A stretch of 64,000 bases of DNA from Bin87 sp965220505 (GTDB lineage Bacteria; Chloroflexota; Dehalococcoidia; Lucifugimonadales; UBA3495), in the NCBI GenBank assembly GCA_965220505.1, contig CBDCQE010000003.1, positions 868,001 to 932,000 of the forward strand, read 5' to 3'. Position 1 is the first letter of the stretch; the number at the start of each line of letters is the position of its first letter. The notes under the pieces were generated by a model. The model saw only the letters and a program-made list of their open reading frames with translations, did not search any database and was not told the DNA's origin. Below are positions 17,952-26,517 of the stretch, one piece after another. The translations under genes were made by a program, and so were the position numbers.

Positions 17952-18536
17952 ATGACTCGCACCGGTTCATTATTCCGCAAACGCTGGCCCGTCCTGGCGG
18001 CGGTGGCGGTAGTGTCGGCCGTGGTGCTGGCCGCCGGGTCGATGTTCGCCGCTAACTCCGGCGAGCAGCCGGTCCAGGAGGCTGCTGCTGCGCAGGCGCA
18101 GCCCGATCTGACCGACCCGGGTCTGTATGCCAACCCGCCGACCCCCGGAGCAGCCATCGCCGAGCCGCAGGAACCCAAGCCGTTCATCGCGCCGGGAGCG
18201 GCGCTGCCCGAACCGCCGCAAGACGGACAGGATCCCGGCGTCAACCAGGTTGTGCCGGAAGGCTCCGGCGCGCTGTCTCGGTGGCTGGCTGACCGCCCTG
18301 ACGAGATGGGCCCGTTTTCCGTAAAGGACGCCATGGCAGCGGACTCGTTGGACGTGGAATGGATGCTGTACCAGGCGGTGGAAAAAGACGTGATGACCGA
18401 GGTCGAGGCCAATGTGTTCCGCTCTTGGTTCAACGAGCGACCCACCGTCGAAGAGGCGCCGGAGTTGTTGAACCACCTGCCCGCACAGATAAACCCGCCA
18501 AATGAGGGAACCGGCGGGGCGATCAAATCGCACTAA
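17952..18536 (+). CDS. Exported or membrane-anchored protein of unknown function
   Basis: 194 residues from ATG 17952 (GGAGG nine bases upstream); a TTG at 17925 is a possible earlier start. One hydrophobic segment (WPVLAAVAVVSAVVLAAGS) after a basic N-terminus is a signal peptide or anchor. A long Pro/Ala/Glu-rich linker leads to a charged helical C-terminal domain (SVKDAMAADSLDVEWML, KDVMTEVEANVFRSW). No family recognised. It lies between two secreted proteases, so a role at the envelope is plausible but only inferred. Confidence 0.65.
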   Translation: MTRTGSLFRKRWPVLAAVAVVSAVVLAAGSMFAANSGEQPVQEAAAAQAQPDLTDPGLYANPPTPGAAIAEPQEPKPFIAPGAALPEPPQDGQDPGVNQVVPEGSGALSRWLADRPDEMGPFSVKDAMAADSLDVEWMLYQAVEKDVMTEVEANVFRSWFNERPTVEEAPELLNHLPAQINPPNEGTGGAIKSH

Positions 18537-18571
18537 CGTGCCGTCAGTCGAACGGAATCGGAGCAATTACG

Positions 18572-20191
18572 TTGAAATCGGTGATGAGGTTCCCCAAAGT
18601 ATTTCCCATTTTATTGGTCGTCGCCACTTTCGCTGCCGCTGCAAGTAGCGTTATACCGGCAGAAGCGCAGAGCACCGCTGCGCCGCCCACGAATGTTCGA
18701 GTAGTCAACGGATTCAACCCGGGTGAGTTGATAGTCACCTGGAGTTCGGCTCACGGGGCCACGCATTATCGTGTTGGGTGCGTGAACATGGATCGGGACT
18801 ACCCCAAAGCCAAGGCCAGTGTCACCGGAAACTGGCGACAGGCGTTCGTATACGTTGATGTTGACGCGCCGAACGTGAGCCCGGACCGCCCCACCTACAC
18901 ACTGTATGGGCTACAGGAGGGGGCCTACCACGCGTGTACGGTTCTGAGCAACAGTTCTCGTTACGGACAGCCGACCTGGCCCGCGACCTACTGGCAGTAC
19001 ATCACGGTGACCGACCACGGCGGCTCGTGTCCTGTCGCCGTTTCGACGCCTCCGGTAAACACGACGCGGCCACTTTCCATCGCGGAGATTACGCAGCTTG
19101 TCAAGCCAGCGATAGCCGATATCACAGTGTATTTTCCAGAAGGCGGAGCCGCCGGCGGCACCGGTTTCATAGTGCGGTCGGACGGGTTGATGGTAACCAA
19201 TCGGCACGTGGTGGACGACATCGAGACGGTGACCGCGAAGATCGAGGTCCAAGATGGGGAAGCGGTGGAGTTCACCGGCCAGGTTCTGGGCAAGGGCATA
19301 TTGACGGACCTGGCCGTGGTGAAGTTGAACTCCAACCGGGCTTTCAGCACCCTGGCATTGGGAGATTCCAGCACCGTAGCCTACGGCGACCCGGTATCGG
19401 CATGGGGGTTTCCCATAAGCCACGAATTGGGGACCGACCCCACACTAACTACTGGCATCGTATCGTCGCCCCACCGAATTTTCGCGGACACCGATTGGAT
19501 TCAAATTGATGCCGACGTCAATCCAGGTAATAGCGGCGGACCGCTCCTCGACCGTTTCGGCAACGTCATCGGCGTCAATACCGCCGGATATGAACAGCTT
19601 GGTGACAGGATCATTTCAGGAATTAACCTCGCCATCACCAGCAACGAGGTGAGCGAACGTCTCAGTTCGTATGAAGCCGGTGGTCCGTCTCAAGCAACCT
19701 ACCGTAACCTGCGTTGGGGCTACGGATACAGTATAGATATTCCTCGAGGATGGTTTATTTCGGGGGAGAGCGGGCAGGGCCTGACCAGGCAGTTTTCGTT
19801 ATTCGAAGCCTATGGCGGTGAGCGCAGTTCGGTTATCAGGACTTTCAGGATCTCTCCACCGTTCGTTGACCCCAACGTAGAGCTCGGTTACTTGACCGGT
19901 TTCTTCGTGAACTTTTATTTGCCGTTGGTGGCGGAGGGGAACGAGTGGGATTACCTTGAGTTGGTCTCCGCCCGACCAGTGGTCATGGGCAGCCACAATT
20001 TTTTTCGCGTGGAGTACCGGTCGCGTGAAGCAGAGGGAGAGTGCACGCGTTCCCACGTCGCTCTGACCAGCATCTCTTCTTCGTTTCCCAGCAAGCCTTT
20101 CGGCTTTGTGACCGATTTCGCGGTTTGCGAGGAAGTGCTGGCAGCCTACGGGGCCGAACGAGAAGCGATTCTGGCATCATTCCGCCCGTGA
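18572..20191 (+). CDS. Secreted HtrA/DegP-type serine protease with FN3-like module
   Basis: 539 residues. Signal peptide at the N-terminus (FPILLVVATFAAAASSVIPA, cleavage near AEAQ). Residues about 35-155 are the same FN3-like module as in the metalloprotease at 14738 (NVRVVNGFNPGE, ATHYRVGCVN, AFVYVDV, final D-GG-CP). The S1C trypsin-like domain follows with His212 (VTNRHVV), Asp246 (LTDLAVVKL) and Ser321 (NPGNSGGPL). No PDZ domain is evident; instead the last 180 residues form an unrecognised domain. It begins at TTG behind CGGAGC, and an in-frame ATG four codons on is possible. It likely acts outside the membrane on misfolded or environmental proteins. Confidence 0.88.
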   Translation: MKSVMRFPKVFPILLVVATFAAAASSVIPAEAQSTAAPPTNVRVVNGFNPGELIVTWSSAHGATHYRVGCVNMDRDYPKAKASVTGNWRQAFVYVDVDAPNVSPDRPTYTLYGLQEGAYHACTVLSNSSRYGQPTWPATYWQYITVTDHGGSCPVAVSTPPVNTTRPLSIAEITQLVKPAIADITVYFPEGGAAGGTGFIVRSDGLMVTNRHVVDDIETVTAKIEVQDGEAVEFTGQVLGKGILTDLAVVKLNSNRAFSTLALGDSSTVAYGDPVSAWGFPISHELGTDPTLTTGIVSSPHRIFADTDWIQIDADVNPGNSGGPLLDRFGNVIGVNTAGYEQLGDRIISGINLAITSNEVSERLSSYEAGGPSQATYRNLRWGYGYSIDIPRGWFISGESGQGLTRQFSLFEAYGGERSSVIRTFRISPPFVDPNVELGYLTGFFVNFYLPLVAEGNEWDYLELVSARPVVMGSHNFFRVEYRSREAEGECTRSHVALTSISSSFPSKPFGFVTDFAVCEEVLAAYGAEREAILASFRP

Positions 20192-20268
20192 TCCTGGCCA
20201 CACACCATCGCTCGTAGCATCTACGAGGGTCGTCCCGGCGACCCTTTTCAGTTGTAATCCTCTCCTGA

Positions 20269-20277
20269 TGTTACAAT
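20269..20277 (+). promoter_or_regulatory. Extended -10 promoter, methyltransferase gene
   Basis: TG-T-TACAAT followed by CGG. Because it overlaps a TTG at 20268 that would otherwise extend the gene, it favours an ATG at 20322 or 20379. Confidence 0.5.
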
Positions 20278-20321
20278 CGGCCCCGGGAACTCCGTTCCCA
20301 GCTCCAGGGCACCCGGACACC

Positions 20322-21023
20322 ATGCGCTTCCAAACCCCCACCGGACAGGCGGCGCTCATCAGGAGGTTGGGTTTGGTAATGGACCCCCAGCGCTTTCCGC
20401 CGGAGTTCTTCCAGCGGGAGGACGAATCCAACGACGCCGAGTTCTACACCATGCCCCGCCTCGTCGTGCACATCGACGACGGCGCCATCGTGGCCGTGGG
20501 CCGGCTCTTCCAGCAGCTCATACCCGAGAACGCCGAGGTTCTGGACCTCATGAGCAGCTGGCGCACCCACTGGCCCGAGGAACACCCTCGCAGCCGCATC
20601 GTGGGCCTGGGCATGAACGCCGCCGAAATGGCCGACAACCCGCAACTGAGCGAGTACCTGCTCAAGGACATCAACGTCGACCCGTCCCTACCTTTTGAGG
20701 ATCAATCCTTCGACGCCGTGGTCATCACGGTGTCCGTCCAATACCTCACGCAGCCGGTGATCGTTTTCTCCGAGGTCTCCCGGATACTGCGGCCGGGTGG
20801 AGTTTTCATCGTCACCTTCTCCAACCGCTGCTTCCCCACCAAGGCCGTGCGGGTCTGGCGCTCCACCAACGACGAGGACCACATCGAGTTGGTGGCGTCG
20901 TACATGCAGCACGCCGGCGGTTTCAACGGCGTGCGCGGCGGCATCGCCAATCCCGACATGGCCCCGCCCGGCGACCCACTTTTCGCCGTGTTCGCCTACA
21001 AAGAGGCCGGCGCGGCGGAGTGA
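20322..21023 (+). CDS. Class I SAM-dependent methyltransferase
   Basis: About 233 residues from ATG 20322; ATG 20379 (214 residues) lies after AGGAGG at a long spacing and is also possible. The fold is recognisable from VLDLMSSWRTHWPEE (motif I region, in which the Gly-rich loop is replaced by SSWRTH), IVGLGMNAAEM (motif II acidic position), LPFEDQSFDAVVITVSVQYL (motif IV) and EVSRILRPGGVFIVTFSNR (motif VI). The atypical motif I matches a subgroup annotated only as methyltransferase-domain proteins. Substrate unknown. Confidence 0.8.
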   Translation: MRFQTPTGQAALIRRLGLVMDPQRFPPEFFQREDESNDAEFYTMPRLVVHIDDGAIVAVGRLFQQLIPENAEVLDLMSSWRTHWPEEHPRSRIVGLGMNAAEMADNPQLSEYLLKDINVDPSLPFEDQSFDAVVITVSVQYLTQPVIVFSEVSRILRPGGVFIVTFSNRCFPTKAVRVWRSTNDEDHIELVASYMQHAGGFNGVRGGIANPDMAPPGDPLFAVFAYKEAGAAE

Positions 21024-21057
21024 TACACCGCGGAATATATTTCACGAAGGAACCGCA

Positions 21058-21615
21058 ATGACCACTGCCAAGCCAAAACTGCTTACCGCGGGCGACCTGC
21101 TCCGCCTGTACAGCCAGGGCGTCAAGGGCGAGTTGATCCGGGGGGTGCTGCACGAATCGATGCCAGCGGGAGTGAAGCACGGCAAGATAGCAATCCGGCT
21201 TGGCGGCAGGATGGTTGCCCATGTTGAGCAAGGACATTTAGGCCATGTATTCGGTTCCGATGCCGGCGTACTGTTGGAGAGAAACCCCGACACGGTTCGG
21301 GAGCCGGACCTCGCCTACGTTTCCGCGGAGCGGCTGCCACTTGACGCCGACATTGACGGTTACTGCCCGGTGGCGCCCGACCTTGTAGTGGAGATCAAAT
21401 CACCCAGTGATTCGGAGCAGGAGGTGGACGACAAGGCCACCATGTGGCTGAGCCACGGCGTGCGGATGGCGCTGGTGATAAACCCGGAAACCGGAACGAT
21501 ACGGGTGCGGCAGCCGAACCTGCCGGCGGTCCCGCTCACCATGGACGACACGCTGGACGTTGGTGAGGTATTGCCGGGGTTCAGTTGCTCGGTGCGGGAG
21601 ATATTGGGGAACTAG
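21058..21615 (+). CDS. Uma2 family (DUF820) PD-(D/E)XK nuclease-fold protein
   Basis: 185 residues with the Uma2 hallmarks: an initial LTAGDLLRLYSQGVKGELIRGVL segment, KHGKIAIRLGGRM, REPDLAYVS and APDLVVEIKSPSDSEQEVDDKA, giving the restriction-endonuclease-like D...ExK core. Family proteins are predicted nucleases, usually single genes in many copies; their cellular role is unclear. ATG 21058 has a good GAAGGA site and lies 34 bases after the methyltransferase stop, so both may be cotranscribed. The stop overlaps that of nadE by four bases. Confidence 0.9.
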   Translation: MTTAKPKLLTAGDLLRLYSQGVKGELIRGVLHESMPAGVKHGKIAIRLGGRMVAHVEQGHLGHVFGSDAGVLLERNPDTVREPDLAYVSAERLPLDADIDGYCPVAPDLVVEIKSPSDSEQEVDDKATMWLSHGVRMALVINPETGTIRVRQPNLPAVPLTMDDTLDVGEVLPGFSCSVREILGN

Positions 21616-23366
21616 GGCGTCGGTCGGTACCGGTTCACAATTGGCAACCGACGGTCTTTCCCGAAGGCCCGCGGTGTGATTTTCACGCCCGGCGGCGCCT
21701 GCCTCCGCTTGTACTCGTTGCGGTCAACGGCGGAAATGACCTGCTGCACCCATTCGGGACGATGTCCCATGGCGACCATGTCGGCGTATCCGTAATCGTC
21801 CTCGACGTACGCCTTGATGATCGGGTCCAGCAGGTCGTAGGGCGGCAGCGTGTCCTGGTCGGTCTGGTCGGGCCGCAACTCTGCGCTGGGCGGCTTGTCC
21901 AGCACCGCCTGCGGGATTAATGGACGCCCGTTTCCGGTTCGAGCGTTGCGCCACCGGCACAGCTCGTACACCAGAGTCTTGGGCACATCCTTCAACACCG
22001 CGAAACCACCGGCCATATCGCCGTAAAGCGTCGCGTAACCCATAGCCATCTCGCTCTTGTTGCCTGTGGTCAGCACGAGCCAGCCAAACTTGTTGGAGAT
22101 GGTCATCAGGACGTTGCCGCGAATGCGGGCCTGCACGTTTTCCTCGGCGACGTTGGCCTCGGTCCCAGCAAAGTGTGCCGCCAGCATCTCGGTGAAGGCG
22201 TGATGTGCGGGCTCGATGGGGATGCGCCAGAGGCTGATGCCCAGGTTGTCCGCCAGTTCCTGCGAATCGGCGACGCTGCCTTCCGATGAGTAGCGCGACG
22301 GCATGGTGACGCCAACCACGTTCTCGGAGCCCAGGGCGTCCGCCGCTACCGTGGCGGTTAACGCGGAGTCTATCCCGCCGGATAACCCGACCAGCGCTCG
22401 GCCAAAGCCCGACTTGCGCACGTAGTCGCGGGTGCCCACCACCAACGCCTGGTACACCTCCTCCGTCTCCTCCAGCGACCGGCACAATAACGTCTGCGCC
22501 GACTGACGGTCCGATAACCGGTGCTCCGATACCTTGTTGACGCGGGGCTGGCCCACCTCGCTCAGGATCTCCGGATTTTCCTTGCGCGCCCGGGGATCTC
22601 TCAGCCGCTGGCGGAACACCGATTCCACGTTCAGATCGGCCACGATCAGGCTGTCCTCGAATGCGGGTCCGCGGGCAATCACGGCGCCATCCGGTGAGCA
22701 GATTACGCTGGCCCCGTCGAATACCAGCTCGTCCTGCCCACCCACGGCGTTGAGGTATGCGACAAACACGCCGTGATCGGCGGCCCGCGTGGCGATCATC
22801 CGCTCCCGCTGGCCGGCCTTGCCGGCGTGGAACGGGGACGCGTTGATGTTGACGATCACCTCGGCGCCAGCCTCCCGCTGCACCGCGATGGGCCCTATGG
22901 AGTACCAGATGTCCTCGCAGATGCCGACGCCCACCGGCGTCCCGTTGATGATGTAGACCGGGCATTCCTCGCCACGCCGGAAATACCGGTCCTCGTCGAA
23001 CACCCCGTAGTTGGGCAGGTACATCTTGTGGTACCAGTCCAGGACTCGGCCATCGTTGATGATCGCAGCGGCGTTGGCCACGTCGTTCTGGCCGGTCAGA
23101 ATGTCAGGACAGCCCACAAACGCGGCAATGCCCCTGGTTGCTGCAGCCACGCGCTCCACCGCGACCGCGCATTCGGATAAGAACGACGGTTTGAACAGCA
23201 GGTCTTCAGGCGGATATCCCGTAACGGCAAGTTCGGGAAAGGCGACCACATCCGCGTGTCGCGCCCGCGCTTCCTCGATCAACTCTATGATCCGGGAGGT
23301 GTTGCCGGGAATGTCACCGACGGTGGGGTTGAACTGGGCCAGGGCCAGTCGGAGGGTGCGTTGCAT
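21612..23366 (-). CDS. nadE: Glutamine-dependent NAD+ synthetase
   Basis: Final step of NAD synthesis: amidation of deamido-NAD using ammonia from glutamine. The 584 residues comprise an N-terminal nitrilase-type glutaminase with Glu (FPELAVTGYPPEDL), Lys (WYHKMYLPNYG) and Cys (GVGICEDIWY), and a C-terminal ATP-PPi domain with LVGLSGGIDSALTATV. ATG 23366 is the natural start (QRTLRLALAQFNPTVG follows); there is no ribosome site and a TATAAT ends six bases before it, so the mRNA is probably leaderless. Confidence 0.96.
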   Translation of the reverse strand: MQRTLRLALAQFNPTVGDIPGNTSRIIELIEEARARHADVVAFPELAVTGYPPEDLLFKPSFLSECAVAVERVAAATRGIAAFVGCPDILTGQNDVANAAAIINDGRVLDWYHKMYLPNYGVFDEDRYFRRGEECPVYIINGTPVGVGICEDIWYSIGPIAVQREAGAEVIVNINASPFHAGKAGQRERMIATRAADHGVFVAYLNAVGGQDELVFDGASVICSPDGAVIARGPAFEDSLIVADLNVESVFRQRLRDPRARKENPEILSEVGQPRVNKVSEHRLSDRQSAQTLLCRSLEETEEVYQALVVGTRDYVRKSGFGRALVGLSGGIDSALTATVAADALGSENVVGVTMPSRYSSEGSVADSQELADNLGISLWRIPIEPAHHAFTEMLAAHFAGTEANVAEENVQARIRGNVLMTISNKFGWLVLTTGNKSEMAMGYATLYGDMAGGFAVLKDVPKTLVYELCRWRNARTGNGRPLIPQAVLDKPPSAELRPDQTDQDTLPPYDLLDPIIKAYVEDDYGYADMVAMGHRPEWVQQVISAVDRNEYKRRQAPPGVKITPRAFGKDRRLPIVNRYRPTP

Positions 23367-23372
23367 CGACGT

Positions 23373-23378
23373 ATTATA
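23373..23378 (-). promoter_or_regulatory. -10 box giving a leaderless nadE transcript
   Basis: On the minus strand TATAAT is followed by only six bases before the ATG. A normal start point six to eight bases after the -10 would fall at the start codon itself. Confidence 0.5.
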
Positions 23379-23410
23379 ACGTAGCCTCGACATGAGGCCG
23401 GTTGGCTTCC

Positions 23411-23419
23411 TGCTATAAT
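23411..23419 (+). promoter_or_regulatory. Extended -10 promoter, MFS gene
   Basis: TG-C-TATAAT followed by CC, 130 bases before the ATG at 23550, with no clear -35. It is back to back with the nadE promoter. Confidence 0.55.
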
Positions 23420-23429
23420 CCCACGGAAT

Positions 23430-23548
23430 TTCGGTCGGGGTTCAGGGACGCCGGCCAACGGGCCGACGTGATCTAGTGAACCTGGTTTCCGTTCTCTGCT
23501 GCCGTTCAGAGCTCAAGGCTGGCTGCATGGGCGGTACTCTTTCCCGCT
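23430..23548 (+). ncRNA. Possible structured 5' leader of the MFS gene
   Basis: The transcript from 23411 would have a leader of about 120 bases. A hairpin CGGCC-AACG-GGCCG is enclosed by a second helix made of GGTTCA and TGAACC, and further pairings (TCTCTG with CAGAG) are possible. It does not match a riboswitch class I can recall. There is no ribosome site before ATG 23550. Speculative. Confidence 0.25.
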
Positions 23549-23549
23549 G

Positions 23550-24866
23550 ATGCGCGCCCTCCAGACCCGCGCCGCGCGGACCACTCCCTTCTACTACGGA
23601 TGGGTCATCGTCGGCCTTTCGGGAGTCGCCTCCTATTCATCGCGCCCGCTGATGTCTGTCGCCGTCCTGACGGTGTTTTTTATCCCCATGTCCGAGCAGT
23701 TCGGCTGGACCCGGGCCCAATTCGCCGGAGCGGTCAGCCTCGGCGGTGTGGTGGGGGCGGTTGCCGCTCCCCTGGTCGGGCCGGTGTTGGACCGTTACGG
23801 CGCCGGCATGGTGGTTGGGATTTCATCCGGCATCGCCGGAGTGTGCGCCGTCATACTCGGCGCGGTGACCCAGATCTGGCAGTTCTATCTGGTCTACGTG
23901 CCGGGCCGGATGGTCTTTTCCAGCCCCCTGGAATTGGGTACGTCGGTGGCGGTGAGCAACTGGTTCATCCGTCGAAGGCCATTCGCCCTGGCCCTGAACC
24001 ATGTGTCCCAAGGATCGGGCCTGGCGATAATGCCGCTGGTGGCCCAGGCGATCACCGGCGCCTGGGGATGGGAAACGGCATGGTACGCGCTGGGGGTTTG
24101 GACAGTAGCCATAGGGGTGGTACCCGCGATTTTGCTGATGGCACGCCGTCCGGAGGACCTGGGAATCGAACCGGACGGTGGAAACGTCCAGCCCCGCGCC
24201 GACTCGCACGGGTCGTCGAGGCGCCGGCCTCAGAGCGCTGAAGAAGAGATCAACTTCACCCTCCGCCAGACGATGAGGACCCGGGCTTTCTGGCTCATGG
24301 TGCTGTTTTCTTTTGCCAGCTTCATCGTGCAGGCCGGCGTTTCGCTGCACCAGGTGCCGCACTTCATCGATCAGGGAGTGCCGGCATCCACAGCCGTGTG
24401 GGCCGCCAGCACTTTCGCCATATCCCAGGTCCCGGCAAGCATCTTCTGGTCGGCGATATCGCAGCGAACGGCGGCACGGTTCGTAATGCTCGCTTCAGGT
24501 TTGGTGGTCGCGTGCGGAGCCATCACCACCGCGTTCGCCAGCGAGATCGCCGGGGGCATACTGGGAGCGTTCATCCTGGGGTTCGGCGTTGGCGGACTGC
24601 ACATCATCGGCCGCCTGGTGTGGGCCGACTACTTCGGGCGTCTGCACCTGGGGGCAATCCGCGCCTGGGGATTGGCGGCGCAGGTGGGCGGGCAGGCGCT
24701 GGGTCCCATAGCCGCCGGATTGGCAGTGGACCGAGTGGGCAGTTACCAGGGTGCGTTCCTCGCTTTTGGCATCAACCTGGCGGTGGTCTCCGTGCTGATG
24801 ATGACCGCGACCCGCCCGGGACGCGAGGCGGCCGACGGAGGCCAGCAAATCACCGCCGCCAGATAG
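23550..24866 (+). CDS. MFS transporter
   Basis: 438-residue inner-membrane carrier of the same subgroup as the one at 12051: FYYGWVIVGLSGVASYSSRP in helix 1, IPMSEQFGWTRAQFAGAVSLGG, the DRYGAG loop and RRPEDLGIEPDGG before the central loop. About twelve hydrophobic helices are visible. It is probably an organic-anion carrier; substrate unknown. The start at ATG 23550 lacks a clear ribosome site, so an internal start a few codons on is possible. Confidence 0.87.
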   Translation: MRALQTRAARTTPFYYGWVIVGLSGVASYSSRPLMSVAVLTVFFIPMSEQFGWTRAQFAGAVSLGGVVGAVAAPLVGPVLDRYGAGMVVGISSGIAGVCAVILGAVTQIWQFYLVYVPGRMVFSSPLELGTSVAVSNWFIRRRPFALALNHVSQGSGLAIMPLVAQAITGAWGWETAWYALGVWTVAIGVVPAILLMARRPEDLGIEPDGGNVQPRADSHGSSRRRPQSAEEEINFTLRQTMRTRAFWLMVLFSFASFIVQAGVSLHQVPHFIDQGVPASTAVWAASTFAISQVPASIFWSAISQRTAARFVMLASGLVVACGAITTAFASEIAGGILGAFILGFGVGGLHIIGRLVWADYFGRLHLGAIRAWGLAAQVGGQALGPIAAGLAVDRVGSYQGAFLAFGINLAVVSVLMMTATRPGREAADGGQQITAAR

Positions 24867-24896
24867 CCGTTGCTGGCCATCAGCTCGGCACGCGTC

Positions 24897-25256
24897 TTAC
24901 TCCCAGGAGCGCAGGCGGATCTCCTCGCTGGTATCCATGTCGGCCTGGGCTTCATCCGGTTGGTCGTTGAACAGGTAGGACAGGGATCGCCGCGAGTAGT
25001 AGTTGTCGTCGTCCGGGTCCAGCCGGATGGCCTCGGTCAGGTCGTCGATGGACTGCTGGTACTCTCCGACTTCGTACCAGGACACTCCGCGGTTGAACCA
25101 AGCGTCGGCACAATTGGCGTCCATGTCTATCGCCGATGTGTAATCCGCGATGGCTCGCTCGTACACGCCGTTTCGGCTGTACCGGTTGCCCCGGTCCACG
25201 TACTCTTCGGCTGTTTCCGGTTCCGGAGGCGGGGTGGGTCTGTTCAGATTGGTCAC
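24897..25256 (-). CDS. Small tetratricopeptide repeat protein
   Basis: 119 residues made almost entirely of three TPR units: AEEYVDRGNRYSRNGVYERA, ADAWFNRGVSWYEVGEYQQS and DDNYYSRRSLSYLFNDQPDEA. TPRs are protein-binding scaffolds. No signal peptide or membrane segment. It starts at GTG 25256 and lies eight bases after the stop of the upstream SDR gene on the same strand, so it is probably the second gene of that transcript. Confidence 0.8.
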   Translation of the reverse strand: MTNLNRPTPPPEPETAEEYVDRGNRYSRNGVYERAIADYTSAIDMDANCADAWFNRGVSWYEVGEYQQSIDDLTEAIRLDPDDDNYYSRRSLSYLFNDQPDEAQADMDTSEEIRLRSWE

Positions 25257-25264
25257 GTATTGCC

Positions 25265-26056
25265 CTACATGACCGAGCGGACCAGACCGCCGTCCACCAG
25301 CATGGTAGTGCCAGTGATGTAGCTGGAGCGGGAGGAGGCGAGGAACGCTACCAAGTAAGCCAACTCCCTGGGCTCGCCGATGCGTTTCAACGCCGTCTGT
25401 TCGGCTCGCTGGGCGAGCGCGTCCTCCAGCGGAATGCCCTGCGTGCGCGCCCGGTCCTCCACGTTCTCCATCATGCGATCCGACATGATGCTGCCGGGGC
25501 AGACGTTGTTGATCAGGATGTTCTCGTGTCCCAGGTCGTCGGCCAGGTTCTTCATGAACCCGATCACACCCATTCGGGTCGCCGCGGAAAGGGCCAGGTT
25601 CGGAATGGGAGTGTAGACCGTGCTGGCCAGGATGTTGATGATGCGCCCGCCGCCCTGGGCGCGCAGGTGCGGCAACGCTTCTCGCGTCATTCGGGCAAAG
25701 AAGAACAGCGAACGGTTGGCCGAGACCTGCCAGAGTTCTTCGGTGGAATCCTTGGCGTAGGCTTGGGGAGGCCCTCCCGAGTTGTTGACCATGATGTCGA
25801 TCTGCCCGAAGTGTGACGCCGCGCCGGCGACCAACTCGGCGATGGTTTCTTCGTTGTCCAGATCGCCGGCGTAGGTGAAGATGTCCGCTCCGGTGGCGGC
25901 ACGTATCTCGTCGGCCGCCTGTTCAAGCGGACCCGGAGTGCGGGCGCACATGGCTACCCGCGCCCCCTCTTCCGCCAGCACCTCGGCGCACGCGCGGCCC
26001 AGTCCTCGACTGGCGCCGCCAATTATCGCAACCTTACCGTTCAGTTCCAGATCCAT
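25265..26056 (-). CDS. SDR family oxidoreductase, 3-oxoacyl-ACP reductase-like
   Basis: 263-residue classical short-chain dehydrogenase: GGASRGLGRACAEVLAEEGA (a TGxxxGxG variant), DIMVNNSGG (NNAG variant), and the C-terminal GTTMLVDGGLVRSVM. At the catalytic site Ser is in INILAST, but the usual YxxxK reads LALSAATRMG, so the catalytic Tyr is replaced by Ser and Lys by Arg. This resembles a divergent SDR group with altered catalysis. ATG 26056 has GAGGAGG and an extended -10 upstream. A much longer open frame to 27463 is not supported. Confidence 0.85.
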   Translation of the reverse strand: MDLELNGKVAIIGGASRGLGRACAEVLAEEGARVAMCARTPGPLEQAADEIRAATGADIFTYAGDLDNEETIAELVAGAASHFGQIDIMVNNSGGPPQAYAKDSTEELWQVSANRSLFFFARMTREALPHLRAQGGGRIINILASTVYTPIPNLALSAATRMGVIGFMKNLADDLGHENILINNVCPGSIMSDRMMENVEDRARTQGIPLEDALAQRAEQTALKRIGEPRELAYLVAFLASSRSSYITGTTMLVDGGLVRSVM

Positions 26057-26084
26057 TACCCGGCCTCCTCGAATGCTGCACGGG

Positions 26085-26093
26085 ATTATAACA
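26085..26093 (-). promoter_or_regulatory. Extended -10 promoter, SDR/TPR transcript
   Basis: Minus-strand TG-T-TATAAT followed by CCC, 29 bases before the ATG at 26056. Confidence 0.55.
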
Positions 26094-26125
26094 GCCGAGG
26101 CCGCTTTGACTGCGGTCCGAATGAT

Positions 26126-26157
26126 TTTGCATGGATGCACAGGATGGACGGGATTGG
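26126..26157. repeat. Dispersed repeat R3
   Basis: TTTTGCATGGATGCACAG followed by GATGGACGGGATT. Copies at about 27233, 27675, 32444 and 33983 share this core with small changes. Confidence 0.75.
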
Positions 26158-26310
26158 GTTGATTGTCGGGAAACGTCAGAAGCAGGATTTTCGAGATTTG
26201 GGGATTGTCTGGATTGGGACCGTTTTGCGATAGGGGGTTCGATTCTGCAAAGTAATGGAGTCCGATAATTGCTGCTTTTGACGATTTGAGGAAGCGGGTA
26301 CGCGGGAGCC
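26158..26310. other. Non-coding repeat-like DNA
   Basis: No gene seen. GTCAGAAGCAGGATTTTCG near 26177 resembles the arms of the palindromic repeat at 55210-55316, so this is probably a decayed copy of that family. Confidence 0.4.
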
Positions 26311-26311
26311 T

Positions 26312-26340
26312 GGATTCCGGCTTTCGCCGGAATGACGGGG
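26312..26340. repeat. Dispersed palindromic repeat R1
   Basis: Arms TGGATTCCGGC and GCCGGAATGACG around TTTC, as at 3953. Confidence 0.8.
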
Positions 26341-26432
26341 TGGAGAGGCCGGAATGAGGAGTGGAGAGGCCGGAATGACGGGGTGGAGAGGCCGGCGTGA
26401 CGGGGTGGAGAGGCCGGAATGACGGGATGGGG
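26330..26432. repeat. 22-bp tandem repeat grown from R1
   Basis: Four to five units of 21-22 bp, each beginning GGAATGACGGGG (with variants GGAATGAGGAG and GGCGTGACGGGG) and ending GAGAGGCC. The first unit overlaps the right arm of the R1 palindrome. There are no unique spacers, so it is not a CRISPR array. Confidence 0.8.
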
Positions 26433-26450
26433 GTTGGCGATGGGGGCGCA

Positions 26451-26491
26451 TGGCCGCAACGGGATTGACGCGCTGCGCTCGCAATGACAGG
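26451..26491. repeat. Dispersed repeat R2, inverted partial copy
   Basis: GCCGCAACGGGATTGACG then CTGCGCTCGCAATGACAG, the reverse complement of the left arm at 9188. Confidence 0.65.
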
Positions 26492-26517
26492 AGGGCGGGC
26501 TGGCGATGACAGCGGGT

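Noticed and set aside
26330..26432. CRISPR array
   Set aside because: The units adjoin directly with no spacers and derive from an R1 repeat arm.
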